Positions 15,048-23,024 of a DNA stretch of 31,105 nucleotides are shown here, piece by piece. The translations under genes and the position numbers were made by a program. Within the stretch, counting starts at the first letter, position 1, and every line of letters starts with the position of its first letter. This stretch comes from CAZPXF01 sp964590945. GTDB taxonomy: Bacteria; Bacillota; Clostridia; Lachnospirales; Lachnospiraceae. Under the pieces are notes generated by a model that saw only the letters and a program-made list of their open reading frames with translations, was not told the DNA's origin and searched no databases. The stretch spans positions 1-31,105 of the forward strand of contig CAZPXF010000015.1 in NCBI GenBank assembly GCA_964590945.1, written 5' to 3'.

Positions 15048-15956
15048 ATGGATTATTGTACATTTGTAAATGTCATGATGAAAAAGATCGGGGAGGAGGT
15101 GAGCGATGGCACTGTAATTCATGAACATACTGTAGTCAGAAATAATGGGAAGAGCAGGAAAGGACTGGTATTTCGTTCTCCGGGAATCAATATTTCCCCG
15201 GCAATCTATTTGGAGGAATATTATCAGAAATACCGGAAAGGGATCGCGCTTGACAGGCTCGCAGGGGAGATCGTGCAGCTTTTTGAACAGGTAAGGTTTC
15301 AAAACGATTTTGATGAGAGCATGTTGAACGACTATGAGGCGATGAAACCGCGCATCGTATTTCAACTGGTGAATTATCGGAGAAACGAGAAACGGCTTCA
15401 GGATATGCCGTATCTTATGTTCCATGACCTCGCAATCTGCTTTTATGTTCTGGTCGATGTAAAAGAGCAGGGAATGCTGACCTTTACAGTCGATAATTCC
15501 CATCTGAAGCTGTGGGGCGTGCAGTTGGAGGATATCTGCCAAAATGCGATGGAAAATACGCCGAAGCTTCTCCACGCATCCTTTGGCGGGATTGACGAGG
15601 TGATCTGCGAACTTCAGCGCGATATCGCAGGTCTGCCGTATATTCCGGCCGTACCGGATGCCGAAGAGTGTATGAAAGGAATGTTTATTCTGTCCAATCA
15701 TGTGAAGAATAAGGGGGCGGCGGTACTGCTGTACCCGCATATTCTGGAAATGATCGGCGATATTGTTGAAAATGATTTTTATATTCTTCCAAGCAGTATC
15801 CATGAAGTGATCATTCTTACAGCCAGGGCGGAGATCAGCAAAGCCGAGCTGGAAGAGATGGTGCGGGAGATCAATGAAACGCAGCTTGATGAGGAAGAGA
15901 TCCTTTCAAATCATGTGTATTTTTTTGAGAGGAAATCCAAAAGAATTCTTTACTAG
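15048..15956 (+). CDS. DUF5688 family protein
   Basis: The 302-aa protein resembles the DUF5688 family common in Lachnospiraceae, with an N-terminal MDYCTFVNVMMKKI, a GLVFRSPGINISPAIYLEEYY block and a long alpha/beta body. The function is unknown. No signal peptide or membrane helix is seen, so it should be cytoplasmic. The frame is open from 15000, but GAAAGGAAG lies just before the ATG at 15048, which also begins the conserved region. No operon partner is evident; a tRNA gene follows within 40 bp. Family call rests on remembered resemblance. Confidence 0.75.
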   Translation: MDYCTFVNVMMKKIGEEVSDGTVIHEHTVVRNNGKSRKGLVFRSPGINISPAIYLEEYYQKYRKGIALDRLAGEIVQLFEQVRFQNDFDESMLNDYEAMKPRIVFQLVNYRRNEKRLQDMPYLMFHDLAICFYVLVDVKEQGMLTFTVDNSHLKLWGVQLEDICQNAMENTPKLLHASFGGIDEVICELQRDIAGLPYIPAVPDAEECMKGMFILSNHVKNKGAAVLLYPHILEMIGDIVENDFYILPSSIHEVIILTARAEISKAELEEMVREINETQLDEEEILSNHVYFFERKSKRILY

Positions 15957-15977
15957 AAAATAAAAGTGTGATACAAT
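15949..15977 (+). promoter_or_regulatory. Promoter of the tRNA-Arg gene
   Basis: TTTACT (15949-15954), 17-bp spacer and TACAAT (15972-15977). The -35 overlaps the end of the DUF5688 gene, and transcription should begin about 10 nt before the tRNA. Confidence 0.6.
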
Positions 15978-15994
15978 TATCTCGTTATGCAGAT

Positions 15995-16066
15995 ACATCT
16001 ATAGCTCAGGGGATAGAGCGCTGCCCTCCGGAGGCAGGTGCGGCGGTTCGAATCCGCCTAGATGTG
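15995..16066 (+). tRNA. tRNA-Arg (anticodon CCG)
   Basis: The 72-nt cloverleaf folds fully: acceptor ACATCTA with TAGATGT, D stem GCTC/GAGC, anticodon stem CTGCC/GGCAG with loop CTCCGGA (anticodon CCG, reading CGG), T arm GGCGG-TTCGAAT-CCGCC and discriminator G. The CCA end is not encoded, so it must be added by the nucleotidyltransferase. Confidence 0.95.
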
Positions 16067-16084
16067 CTCGAGATAATAGGAAGG

Positions 16085-16112
16085 ACGCTGTCACATATGT
16101 GGCAGCGTTTTT
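16085..16112 (+). terminator. Terminator of the tRNA-Arg gene
   Basis: Stem ACGCTG-T-CACA with TGTG-G-CAGCGT followed by five Ts, 19 bp past the tRNA. Confidence 0.8.
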
Positions 16113-16185
16113 ACTTTCCTGCATACGACAAAGAAGTCCGGCCGTTTACCGACGCGTACTTGAAACAGGGCATTGAAAATAATGG

Positions 16186-16214
16186 TTGGCTTATGACTGA
16201 AAATATTGTATAAT
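16186..16214 (+). promoter_or_regulatory. Promoter of purA
   Basis: TTGGCT (16186-16191), 17-bp spacer, TATAAT (16209-16214). The leader to the ATG is about 52 nt, too short for a purine riboswitch. Confidence 0.6.
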
Positions 16215-16272
16215 CTATTGGTAATAGTGTTCAAATCAATGAAAGAACAATGAGTCATACAGGAGGATACAA

Positions 16273-17553
16273 ATGGTTAGAGCAGTTGTTGGCGCTAATT
16301 GGGGCGACGAAGGAAAAGGTAAAATAACAGATATGCTTGGAGAACAGTCGGATATCATTATCCGTTTCCAGGGCGGTGCAAACGCTGGCCATACGATTGT
16401 AAATGATTATGGGAAGTTCGCGCTGCACACATTACCTTCGGGCGTGTTTTATGATCACACAACAAGTATTATTGGCAACGGTGTTGCGCTGAATATCCCG
16501 GTGCTTTTTGATGAGATCCAGTCGATCGTGGACAGGAACGTACCGATGCCGAAGATTCTGGTTTCCGACAGAGCTCAGATCGTTATGTCGTATCATGTTT
16601 TGTTTGACCAGTATGAAGAGGAGCGCCTTGGGGGAAAGTCGTTCGGTTCCACGAAGTCCGGAATTGCACCGTTTTATTCTGACAAATATGCAAAGATCGG
16701 TTTTCAGGTCAGCGAGCTTTTCGATGATGAGCTTTTGAAAGAGAAATCGGTGCGTGTTTGCGAGCAGAAAAATGTTCTGCTTGAGCATTTGTATCATAAG
16801 CCTCTTCTTGATCCCGGGGAGATTTATAAGGAACTCAAAAGCTATAAGGAGATGGTTGAGCCGTATGTATGTGATGTTTCTTCTTATTTAGATCAGGCAT
16901 TGAAGGACGGAAAGAATATTCTCCTTGAGGGTCAGCTTGGGACACTCAAAGACCCGGATCATGGTATTTATCCAATGGTTACCTCTTCCTCCACGCTTGC
17001 AGCATACGGTGCGATCGGCGCCGGCATTCCGCCGTATGAGATCAGGCAGATCATTACGGTATGTAAGGCATATTCGAGCGCGGTAGGAGCGGGAGCGTTT
17101 GTCAGCGAGATCTTTGGCGATGAAGCGGACGAGCTTCGTAGACGCGGCGGCGACGGCGGAGAGTTCGGAGCTACGACAGGACGACCAAGGAGAATGGGCT
17201 GGTTCGATGTGGTTGCCTCCAAATACGGCTGCCGTCTGCAGGGAACAACAGATGTTGCATTTACAGTGCTGGACGTACTTGGATATTTGGATGAGATTCC
17301 GGTATGTGTGGCTTATGATATAGATGGAGAGATCACAACAGAATTTCCTACAACAAGCAGGCTCGAGAAAGCGAAACCAGTCCTTGAGGTACTTCCGGGC
17401 TGGAAATGTGATATCCGCGGAATCAAAAAGTATGAGGATCTTCCGGAGAACTGCCGGAAGTATATCGAGTTCGTAGAGGATAAGATCGGCTATCCGATCA
17501 CGATGATATCGAACGGACCGGGCAGACACGACATTATCTTCCGTGAAAAATAG
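16273..17553 (+). CDS. purA: Adenylosuccinate synthetase
   Basis: The 426-aa enzyme joins IMP and aspartate using GTP to give adenylosuccinate, the first committed step to AMP. The GTP-binding N-terminus ANWGDEGKGK with catalytic Asp12, the GGANAGHT motif with catalytic His40, the SVGAGAF and RRRGGDGGEFGATTGRPRRMGW active-site loops and the C-terminal MISNGPGRHDII segment are present. Length matches the family. An AGGAGG site precedes the ATG. It is monocistronic, with its own promoter, and converges on asnA with a shared terminator. Aspartate or ammonia assimilation is a loose theme with that neighbour. Confidence 0.97.
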   Translation: MVRAVVGANWGDEGKGKITDMLGEQSDIIIRFQGGANAGHTIVNDYGKFALHTLPSGVFYDHTTSIIGNGVALNIPVLFDEIQSIVDRNVPMPKILVSDRAQIVMSYHVLFDQYEEERLGGKSFGSTKSGIAPFYSDKYAKIGFQVSELFDDELLKEKSVRVCEQKNVLLEHLYHKPLLDPGEIYKELKSYKEMVEPYVCDVSSYLDQALKDGKNILLEGQLGTLKDPDHGIYPMVTSSSTLAAYGAIGAGIPPYEIRQIITVCKAYSSAVGAGAFVSEIFGDEADELRRRGGDGGEFGATTGRPRRMGWFDVVASKYGCRLQGTTDVAFTVLDVLGYLDEIPVCVAYDIDGEITTEFPTTSRLEKAKPVLEVLPGWKCDIRGIKKYEDLPENCRKYIEFVEDKIGYPITMISNGPGRHDIIFREK

Positions 17554-17559
17554 AATACA

Positions 17560-17596
17560 AAAGACCGGCGTTTCCAATGAGGGAGAGCCGGTCTTT
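17560..17596. terminator. Bidirectional terminator between purA and asnA
   Basis: Arms AAGACCGGC and GCCGGTCTT enclose a 17-nt loop, with T-richness on either strand. It lies between two convergent stop codons. Confidence 0.7.
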
Positions 17597-17615
17597 GCAG
17601 TATTCGAAAATATTT

Positions 17616-18626
17616 TTATAATAACTGGATTCCGCCGGCTTCTGCAGCGGAGCAGATATCATCCGGCCAAATGGAAGACTGTACCTCTCCAATGTGCGCT
17701 TTGCGCAGGAAAAACATACAGATTCTGGACTGGCCGATTCCTCCGCCTACCGTGTACGGCAGCTCGCGGTTCAAAAGAGCCTTTTGGAAATCCAGATCCT
17801 TTCTCTCCGGGCAGCCTGCGATCTCAAGCTGGCGGGCAAGGGAATCCTCGTCTACACGGATACCCATAGAGGAAAGCTCAAATGGGATATCAAGAAGCGG
17901 ATAATACACGATGATATCTCCGTTCAGATCCCAGTCATCGTAGTCCGGGGCGCGGCCGTCATGCGGCTTGCCGGAATGCAGCTCTTTACCGATCTGCGTT
18001 ACGAAAACAGAGCCTTTATCCCTGGAGATCAGATATTCGCGTTCCTTCGGAGTCTTATCCGGGTACATATCCTCAAGCTCCTGGGAGGAAATAAAATAAA
18101 TGTCATCCGGAAGAAGCGGCTGTATGTAATTGTACCTGCGGCTGATATAATCCTCGGTCTCTTTGATTGCAGAGTAAACCTTGCGGACTGTATATTTTAA
18201 AGTTTCGATATTTCGCTCTTCTTTGGAAATGATCTTTTCCCAATCCCACTGATCCACATAGAGGGAATGAAGATTGTCCGTGTCCTCATCGCGGCGGATT
18301 GCCGTCATATCTGTATACAAGCCTTCACCTGAATGGAAACCGTATTTTTTCAAAGCGAAACGCTTCCATTTTGCAAGTGAATGTACGATTTCAACATTGG
18401 TATCCCCCTGCTCCCGAATCCCAAAAGAAACCGGGCGCTCAACACCGTTCAGATTGTCGTTTAATCCTGTTTCCGGTTTTACAAAAAGCGGCGCGGAGAC
18501 ACGGGTGAGGTGCAGCGCCTTTGCAAGTGAGCGCTCAAAGTGATCCTTTACCTCTTTGATCGCAACTTCCGTCTCCCGAATACTCAGGGGAGAAACATAA
18601 TTTTCAGGAATCTGTAAATGTTCCAT
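17616..18626 (-). CDS. asnA: Aspartate--ammonia ligase (asparagine synthetase A)
   Basis: This 336-aa enzyme makes asparagine from aspartate, ammonia and ATP, using a class II aminoacyl-tRNA-synthetase-like fold. The segments VSPLSIRETEVAIKEVK, LNGVERPVSFGI, DMTAIRRDED, YVDQWDWEK and the C-terminal GGGIGQSRICMFFLRKAHIGEVQ are characteristic. An 11-codon longer frame starts at 18659, but a TACAAT -10 element lies so close upstream (18667-18672) that the first ATG would be at the transcript end; GAGAGGA before the ATG at 18626 fits better. It is transcribed alone and converges with purA. Confidence 0.95.
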   Translation of the reverse strand: MEHLQIPENYVSPLSIRETEVAIKEVKDHFERSLAKALHLTRVSAPLFVKPETGLNDNLNGVERPVSFGIREQGDTNVEIVHSLAKWKRFALKKYGFHSGEGLYTDMTAIRRDEDTDNLHSLYVDQWDWEKIISKEERNIETLKYTVRKVYSAIKETEDYISRRYNYIQPLLPDDIYFISSQELEDMYPDKTPKEREYLISRDKGSVFVTQIGKELHSGKPHDGRAPDYDDWDLNGDIIVYYPLLDIPFELSSMGIRVDEDSLARQLEIAGCPERKDLDFQKALLNRELPYTVGGGIGQSRICMFFLRKAHIGEVQSSIWPDDICSAAEAGGIQLL

Positions 18627-18666
18627 TTTTGAAATCCTCTCTTTCCATTCATTTCGCATAAATCAT

Positions 18667-18672
18667 ATTGTA
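18667..18672 (-). promoter_or_regulatory. -10 element of asnA
   Basis: TACAAT on the minus strand. A clear -35 is not visible; a T-rich TTTTTA is 17 bp upstream. Confidence 0.35.
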
Positions 18673-18780
18673 GCATATGTTTTCGGGTATAAAAATAGAA
18701 ATTTAAAAAAAACAGGAATATTTGAATAAAGCCGGGAATAAAATAGTAAAGTCGGAATCCGCAGAAATGGAGGTGGTGAT

Positions 18781-18951
18781 ATGGAAGAAGCAAAAGGAAA
18801 TGAAATGGATGCGATCAGTGTTGAAGAGTATCTGAGAAGGCGCAAAATGCTGCGGGAACAGGAAGAAGACAGCGGGGAACAGCCGGAGATCTACTCGTCG
18901 CTGTCTATGCTATCCGTATTTTCTGCGTCATCGCTGTGCGTGACCCTGTAG
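18781..18951 (+). CDS. Small hypothetical protein, 56 aa
   Basis: An ATG with an excellent GGAGGTGGTGAT ribosome site begins a charged helical peptide (MEEAKGNEMDAISVEEYLRR and onward), which changes at about residue 39 to a serine-rich, hydrophobic tail. That tail is the antisense of the end of the membrane-protein gene on the other strand. The first two thirds look like a real coding sequence, perhaps of an originally different C-terminus. No family is recognised. It is divergent from asnA. Confidence 0.5.
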   Translation: MEEAKGNEMDAISVEEYLRRRKMLREQEEDSGEQPEIYSSLSMLSVFSASSLCVTL

Positions 18952-19124
18952 GCGAGGGAGCAGGCATACAGGATGATCGGAAAGAAGAATGTACAGCACA
19001 GGGAAATCTTGAAAAGTCCCATAGTTTCCGTGTGATCGGTGATTGCAAATATGAATGTAAGAACATACATGCCGATAAGCAGGATAATCATGATTGTCGC
19101 CAATATTCGTCTTGCCTTTTTCAT
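18891..19124 (-). CDS. Small two-helix membrane protein, 77 aa
   Basis: The frame begins MKKARRILATIMIILLIGMY after a strong AAGGAGGGCGCT site, giving two predicted membrane helices (about 6-28 and 37-60) and an acidic tail rich in Asp, Ser and Glu. A 17-codon longer frame lacks a ribosome site. Similar short two-helix proteins occur in Lachnospiraceae as I remember them, but no function is known. Its last 61 bp overlap the small plus-strand ORF tail to tail. Confidence 0.65.
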   Translation of the reverse strand: MKKARRILATIMIILLIGMYVLTFIFAITDHTETMGLFKISLCCTFFFPIILYACSLAYRVTHSDDAENTDSIDSDE

Positions 19125-19284
19125 AGCGCCCTCCTTTATTTTCCTTAGAATTATAACAGATTTTGCAGAGGTCATGCAACCTGGCGGATATACATTTTAC
19201 AAATAAAACGGATTTTTGATATAACAGAGGCAGGCTGCCTGAGAAAAGCCTGGGGGAGCCTGAAAAAGCTTCTTTTCACCGCGG

Positions 19285-19313
19285 TTGAAATCCAAAAAGA
19301 AATGTTATATAAT
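19285..19313 (+). promoter_or_regulatory. Promoter of the SEC-C protein gene
   Basis: TTGAAA (19285-19290), 17-bp spacer and TATAAT (19308-19313): near-consensus sigma-A promoter. Confidence 0.7.
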
Positions 19314-19372
19314 GAGAAGCGCATAAATGTGCATATTATTACAGGAGAATTTGAACGAAGGAGAATACGGAG

Positions 19373-19879
19373 ATGGCATTATTGAAAGAATGGCGCGATG
19401 CCGCATACGATCAGACAAGATCACGAGATGAGATTCAGAGATTCTGGGCCAGTTACTTTCAGATTGAAAAGGGAATATATGAGCAGCTTCTGAGCAATCC
19501 GGATGAGGAAGTCAGGGGTACTGTTGAGGAACTGGCAGAGAAGTATGACATTGAAGTTTTTACAATGACAGGATTTTTAGACGGGATCAATGACAGCCTT
19601 GTTGAGGCCAATCCGATCGACGATATGGAGGCGGATACGCAGGTCAATCTTGTATTTGATAAGGAACTGCTTTATAAGAACATGGTAGATGCCAGGGCCG
19701 ACTGGCTCTATGAGCTCCCTCAGTGGGACGCGATCTTTGATGAGGAGAAGAGAAAAGAACTCTACAAAGAGGCGAAGAATATGAGAACGATCCGCAAGGA
19801 GAAGAAGATTGGACGCAACGATCCGTGCCCGTGCGGAAGCGGGAAGAAATACAAGAAGTGTTGCGGAAGAAATGCATAG
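19373..19879 (+). CDS. SEC-C zinc-binding motif protein
   Basis: The 168-aa protein is an acidic, largely helical domain that ends in a SEC-C motif (NDPCPCGSGKKYKKCCG), the zinc-binding tail first known from the SecA C-terminus and also found alone in YecA-type proteins. In SecA it binds SecB or ribosomes; for stand-alone proteins the role is mostly unknown, possibly linked to protein targeting or ribosome contact. The ATG follows GAAGGAGAATACGG. The gene has its own promoter and terminator. Confidence 0.88.
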   Translation: MALLKEWRDAAYDQTRSRDEIQRFWASYFQIEKGIYEQLLSNPDEEVRGTVEELAEKYDIEVFTMTGFLDGINDSLVEANPIDDMEADTQVNLVFDKELLYKNMVDARADWLYELPQWDAIFDEEKRKELYKEAKNMRTIRKEKKIGRNDPCPCGSGKKYKKCCGRNA

Positions 19880-19898
19880 CGCATTCGTATATTCTAAG

Positions 19899-19926
19899 GC
19901 AGCCATCAGGAGGTGGCTGCTTTTTT
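19899..19926 (+). terminator. Terminator after the SEC-C gene
   Basis: Stem GCAGCCA with TGGCTGC and six Ts, 19 bp past the stop. Confidence 0.75.
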
Positions 19927-19956
19927 AAACAGATATTGGAAGGGAAACGCTTACGT

Positions 19957-20733
19957 ATGGCGGCAGTCTTTTTTGTTTTGGGAATTATTTCAATACTGTA
20001 TTTTCCGGTTCTCTGTGTGGACAGCAGGAGATGGAATCCGACATTTGCCTCCTTTTGGCTGGTGTTTGGGATCTTTTGCTTTCTGGCGGGATTTATCTGC
20101 AGGAGGGGCGGAAGACCGCAGGAGATACTGGCGCTTGGCTTTGCCGTATCGCTCCTGGTGTTTTTGTACATAGAGAAGAAGATATTGATGGGTTTTCAAA
20201 GAGAAGATCCGGAGAATCTGGATTATCTGCTTGTGCTTGGGGCGCGGGTGAATGGACGCCGCCCGTCGGCTGCACTCAGAAGGAGACTCGATAAGGCGGC
20301 GTGGTATTTGCGAAGGAATCCGGATACGAAGGTGATCGTTTCCGGCGGGCAGGGCCCGGGTGAATTTCTGACGGAAGCAAAAGCCATGAAAAAGGTTCTT
20401 GTGGAGTACGGATTTGACGAAGACCGGATCGCTATGGAGGATGAGTCGACTTCCACGGAGGAGAACCTCCGGTTTTGCAGCAGGATGCTGGATAAGGAGA
20501 AGCTGAGCGTCGGGATCGTGACGAATGATTTCCATATATATAGAAGCATTTGCTTTGCAAAGGAGCTTGGCTACCTTAACTGCTACGGGGTTCCGGCAGA
20601 TTCGGAGGCGGTATCCCTTTTGAATTATATGGTGAGAGAGTTTTTTGCAGTTATCATGCATATGGCGGTACAGATAGCTGCAGGCGGCAGAAGAAGAAAG
20701 GATGCAGGTGTTACAGATGAACAGAGCAGATAG
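19957..20733 (+). CDS. YdcF family (DUF218) membrane protein
   Basis: The 258-aa protein has about three N-terminal membrane helices (residues 1-75) followed by a DUF218/YdcF domain: DYLLVLGARVNGRRPSAAL, VIVSGGQGPGE, ESTSTEENLRF and VTNDFHIYRS. The family includes SanA and ElyC, involved in envelope integrity and lipid-carrier handling; the reaction is not settled. The open frame begins earlier, inside the SEC-C gene and its terminator, so the ATG at 19957 is chosen, with GGAAGG 13 nt upstream, a somewhat long spacing. It overlaps the next gene by 17 bp. Confidence 0.85.
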   Translation: MAAVFFVLGIISILYFPVLCVDSRRWNPTFASFWLVFGIFCFLAGFICRRGGRPQEILALGFAVSLLVFLYIEKKILMGFQREDPENLDYLLVLGARVNGRRPSAALRRRLDKAAWYLRRNPDTKVIVSGGQGPGEFLTEAKAMKKVLVEYGFDEDRIAMEDESTSTEENLRFCSRMLDKEKLSVGIVTNDFHIYRSICFAKELGYLNCYGVPADSEAVSLLNYMVREFFAVIMHMAVQIAAGGRRRKDAGVTDEQSR

Positions 20734-21166
20734 AGCGGAAGAATTGTTTCGGGAAGGATATAATTGCTGTCAGTCCGTTTTTGGGGCATTTACAGATGTC
20801 ACGGGGCTGGATCTTGAGACGGCTATGAACCACGCAAGCCCGTTTGGCGCGGGATTTGGGAAGCTAAGAGAAGTGTGCGGGGCAGTCAGCGGGATGACGA
20901 TGCTGGCGGGTTACCTGAAGGGTTACTCAAGTCCGACAGACCGCGAAGGGAAGATTGCAGTCTACCATCTGGTTCAGGATATGGCGGCGGAATTTGAGAA
21001 AGCGCAGGGGTCGATCATCTGCCGCGATATGCTGAATCTGAAGCCGGGAGAGGATTTGCCGGAGCCGGCAGTGCGCACAGAGGAATACTATCAGAGCCGG
21101 CCCTGCGTTTCGGCAGTCCGCACGGCGGCTGAGATTGTTGAGAATTTCCTGCTTTTGGAGCGGTGA
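20717..21166 (+). CDS. C_GCAxxG_C_C family protein (putative redox protein)
   Basis: The 149-aa protein shows the family's spaced cysteines: YNCCQSVFGAF, REVCGAVSGMTMLAG, IICRDML and RPCVSAV. The family is thought to be redox-active or metal-binding; no reaction is established. Another ATG lies five codons upstream (20702), but it touches its own ribosome site; the ATG at 20717, behind GCAGGTG, is preferred. The start overlaps the end of the YdcF gene, so the two are probably one transcript. Confidence 0.85.
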   Translation: MNRADRAEELFREGYNCCQSVFGAFTDVTGLDLETAMNHASPFGAGFGKLREVCGAVSGMTMLAGYLKGYSSPTDREGKIAVYHLVQDMAAEFEKAQGSIICRDMLNLKPGEDLPEPAVRTEEYYQSRPCVSAVRTAAEIVENFLLLER

Positions 21167-21192
21167 AAGAACCTGTGCTTTTAAAGTGAGGA

Positions 21193-21221
21193 TTGACAAA
21201 TGTTTTTTTGGTGTTTATAAT
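21193..21221 (+). promoter_or_regulatory. Consensus promoter of the T-box operon
   Basis: TTGACA (21193-21198), exactly 17 bp, TATAAT (21216-21221): a perfect sigma-A consensus promoter, as expected when control is by a downstream attenuator. Confidence 0.85.
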
Positions 21222-21227
21222 AATTTT

Positions 21228-21476
21228 TGACTATAAAAGAGACAAAGCGTGGATGAGACGAGTAGGATGTGAAAGGATACAGAGAGAGAAGTCGTCGGCT
21301 GGAAGCTTCTTATCACGGCAGCATCTGAAGACTACCTCGGAGCGGCAGCAAAACTGTCCGGTGATTCCGTTATAATCGTAAATGAGTGGTTTCGGCAGAT
21401 TGCCGCAGCAAGCAGGGTGGAACCGCGAGATGAGATTCTCGTCCCTCACAGTAGTTGATACTGTGAGGGACTTTTT
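21228..21476 (+). promoter_or_regulatory. T-box riboswitch leader, probably tRNA-Thr specific
   Basis: The leader has an AGTA-type specifier-loop segment (GACGAGTAGG), AGAGAG bulge, a GAGTGG segment before the antiterminator and the conserved T-box AGGGTGGAACCGCG (21414-21427). The CCCT at 21443-21446 can pair with the T-box AGGG to form the antiterminator, or join a perfect 13-bp terminator stem (21441-21453 with 21459-21471) followed by five Ts. In the expected specifier position the leader reads GAAGACTACCTCGGAG, containing ACT followed by A (also ACC); both are threonine codons, matching thrS three genes downstream. The TGGA bulge predicts a tRNA with discriminator U. Uncharged tRNA would turn on the operon. 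Confidence 0.92.
21441..21476 (+). terminator. Leader terminator of the T-box
   Basis: Perfect 13-bp stem with 5-nt loop and five Ts; mutually exclusive with the antiterminator. Confidence 0.9.
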
Positions 21477-21495
21477 AAGTTTCAAGGAGGCTGTT

Positions 21496-22338
21496 ATGGA
21501 ATATTCAGTATTGTACAATGGAGTTAAGGTGCCGATGATAGGCTTCGGCACATGGAAGCCGGAAGGGCGCGAGAGTGTGGACGTCAACAGGATGGCTTTG
21601 GAAGCCGGTTATCGTTATTTTGATACGGCGTCTTATTATGGAACAGAACCGGCGATCGGCGAAGCGATCGCTGCAAGCGGGATTGCGAGGGAAGAAATTT
21701 TTATCACCTCCAAGATCGATAAGCCGGAGATGGGATATGATAATACAAAGAAAGCAATTCAGGGAACTCTGAAACGCCTTCAGACGGACTATCTGGATCT
21801 TTATCTGATCCACTGGCCAAAGGATCAGATTGATAATCCGGACTGGAAGCAGCTTGATATAGATACCTGGAGAGCGATGGAGGAGTTATACGGGGATGGT
21901 GTAGTAAAGGCGATCGGCGTCAGCAACTTCCTTCCGCATCATTTGGAAAATATGATACAGAACTGCAGGATGAAGCCGATGGTGGATCAGATCGAGTTCC
22001 ATCCGGGGTATACGCAGGAGGCTACAGTGCAGTATTGCAAGGAAAGAGGAATTCTCGTTCAGGCATGGAGTCCTATGGGCCGCAGAAGAGTGCTGGAAGA
22101 ACCTTTGGTTGTAGAGCTTTCTGAAAAATATGGCGTATCCGCAGCGAAAATTTGCCTGCGTTATGCAATACAGAGAGGAATTACGGTCTTGCCGAAGTCC
22201 TCATCCATGGAACGTATGAAACAGAATTTGGACCTGTTTGATTTCGAGATCAGCAACGAGGATATGTACCGCATTTCTTCCATGCCGCAGGCCGGATGGT
22301 CGGGACTTCATCCGGATCGGGAAAGGGTACAGGTGTAA
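21496..22338 (+). CDS. Aldo/keto reductase
   Basis: The 280-aa NAD(P)H-dependent oxidoreductase is a TIM-barrel enzyme. The catalytic tetrad is visible: Asp and Tyr in FDTASYYGTEPAIGEA, Lys in TSKIDKPE, His in LYLIHWP. The GVSNFLPHHLE and VLPKSSSMERMKQN coenzyme-binding segments are typical of AKR5-like enzymes. It reduces aldehydes or ketones; the substrate is unknown. The frame is open back through the T-box, but AAGGAGG before the ATG at 21496 sets the start. It is the first gene after the riboswitch, an unusual passenger for a synthetase T-box. Confidence 0.93.
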   Translation: MEYSVLYNGVKVPMIGFGTWKPEGRESVDVNRMALEAGYRYFDTASYYGTEPAIGEAIAASGIAREEIFITSKIDKPEMGYDNTKKAIQGTLKRLQTDYLDLYLIHWPKDQIDNPDWKQLDIDTWRAMEELYGDGVVKAIGVSNFLPHHLENMIQNCRMKPMVDQIEFHPGYTQEATVQYCKERGILVQAWSPMGRRRVLEEPLVVELSEKYGVSAAKICLRYAIQRGITVLPKSSSMERMKQNLDLFDFEISNEDMYRISSMPQAGWSGLHPDRERVQV

Positions 22339-22340
22339 TT

Positions 22341-23012
22341 TTGGATAAGGTAAATCTCAGTATTGACGCAGAGATGAAAGCGCTCTGGCCGGAGACGAGA
22401 GCAGGATGCTTTCAGTATTCCGTGAAAGTGGGAAATAAGAATGAGGAGCTTTGGAAATATCTGAAAAGGGATATTTTCAAGAGGACAAGGGATGCTGTTT
22501 TTGACTATGGCGTCAATGGGATCCCGAATGTCAGGGAGTCCCGTGCGGCATATAAGAAATTTGGAAAAGATCCAGGAAGATACAGGGTATCCTCCGAGGC
22601 GCTCATCCGCAGGATCAGTCAGGGAAAAGGCCTGTATGAGGTGAATACGGTTGTGGACGTCAACAATCTTATTTCCATCCAGTCGGGGTTTTCGGCTGGC
22701 TCCTATGATCTTGCACATATAGAGGGCGATCTGATCTTCCGTGTCGGGAAAAAGGGGGAGAGCTATAAAGGAATCGGCAAATCCGAGCTGAATATAGAGG
22801 GACTTCCGCTGATCGCCGATCGTATCGGCGCGCTCGGAAGCTCTACCAGCGATTCTGAGCGGGCGATGATCACGGAGGAGACGACCGAAGTTCTTACCTT
22901 GATCTACTCATTTTCCGATAAGAAGGAGCTGGAAGCGGCGATGGGTTACGGCGAAGACTATTTGAAAAAATATGCCGGGGCAGAGAATATCCGGAGATGG
23001 ATCGTTGAATAG
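22341..23012 (+). CDS. B3/4 domain protein
   Basis: The roughly 223-aa protein is a stand-alone B3/B4 domain, the fold that carries editing activity in the phenylalanyl-tRNA synthetase beta chain. It shows RESRAAYKKFGKDPGRYRVSSEAL and the VNTVVDVNNLISIQSGFSAGS block typical of this family. Free-standing B3/4 proteins might hydrolyse mischarged tRNA or bind amino acids; this is not established. The start is uncertain: the TTG at 22341, two bases past the previous stop and behind AGGTG, is chosen over an ATG at 22296 inside the reductase gene. It shares an operon with thrS. Confidence 0.83.
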   Translation: MDKVNLSIDAEMKALWPETRAGCFQYSVKVGNKNEELWKYLKRDIFKRTRDAVFDYGVNGIPNVRESRAAYKKFGKDPGRYRVSSEALIRRISQGKGLYEVNTVVDVNNLISIQSGFSAGSYDLAHIEGDLIFRVGKKGESYKGIGKSELNIEGLPLIADRIGALGSSTSDSERAMITEETTEVLTLIYSFSDKKELEAAMGYGEDYLKKYAGAENIRRWIVE

Positions 23013-23024
23013 GAGGCGCGTATT

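Noticed and set aside
14967..15803. A 278-codon minus-strand frame opposite the DUF5688 gene.
   Set aside because: The plus strand has a ribosome site and a recognised family; the opposite frame shows no family features.
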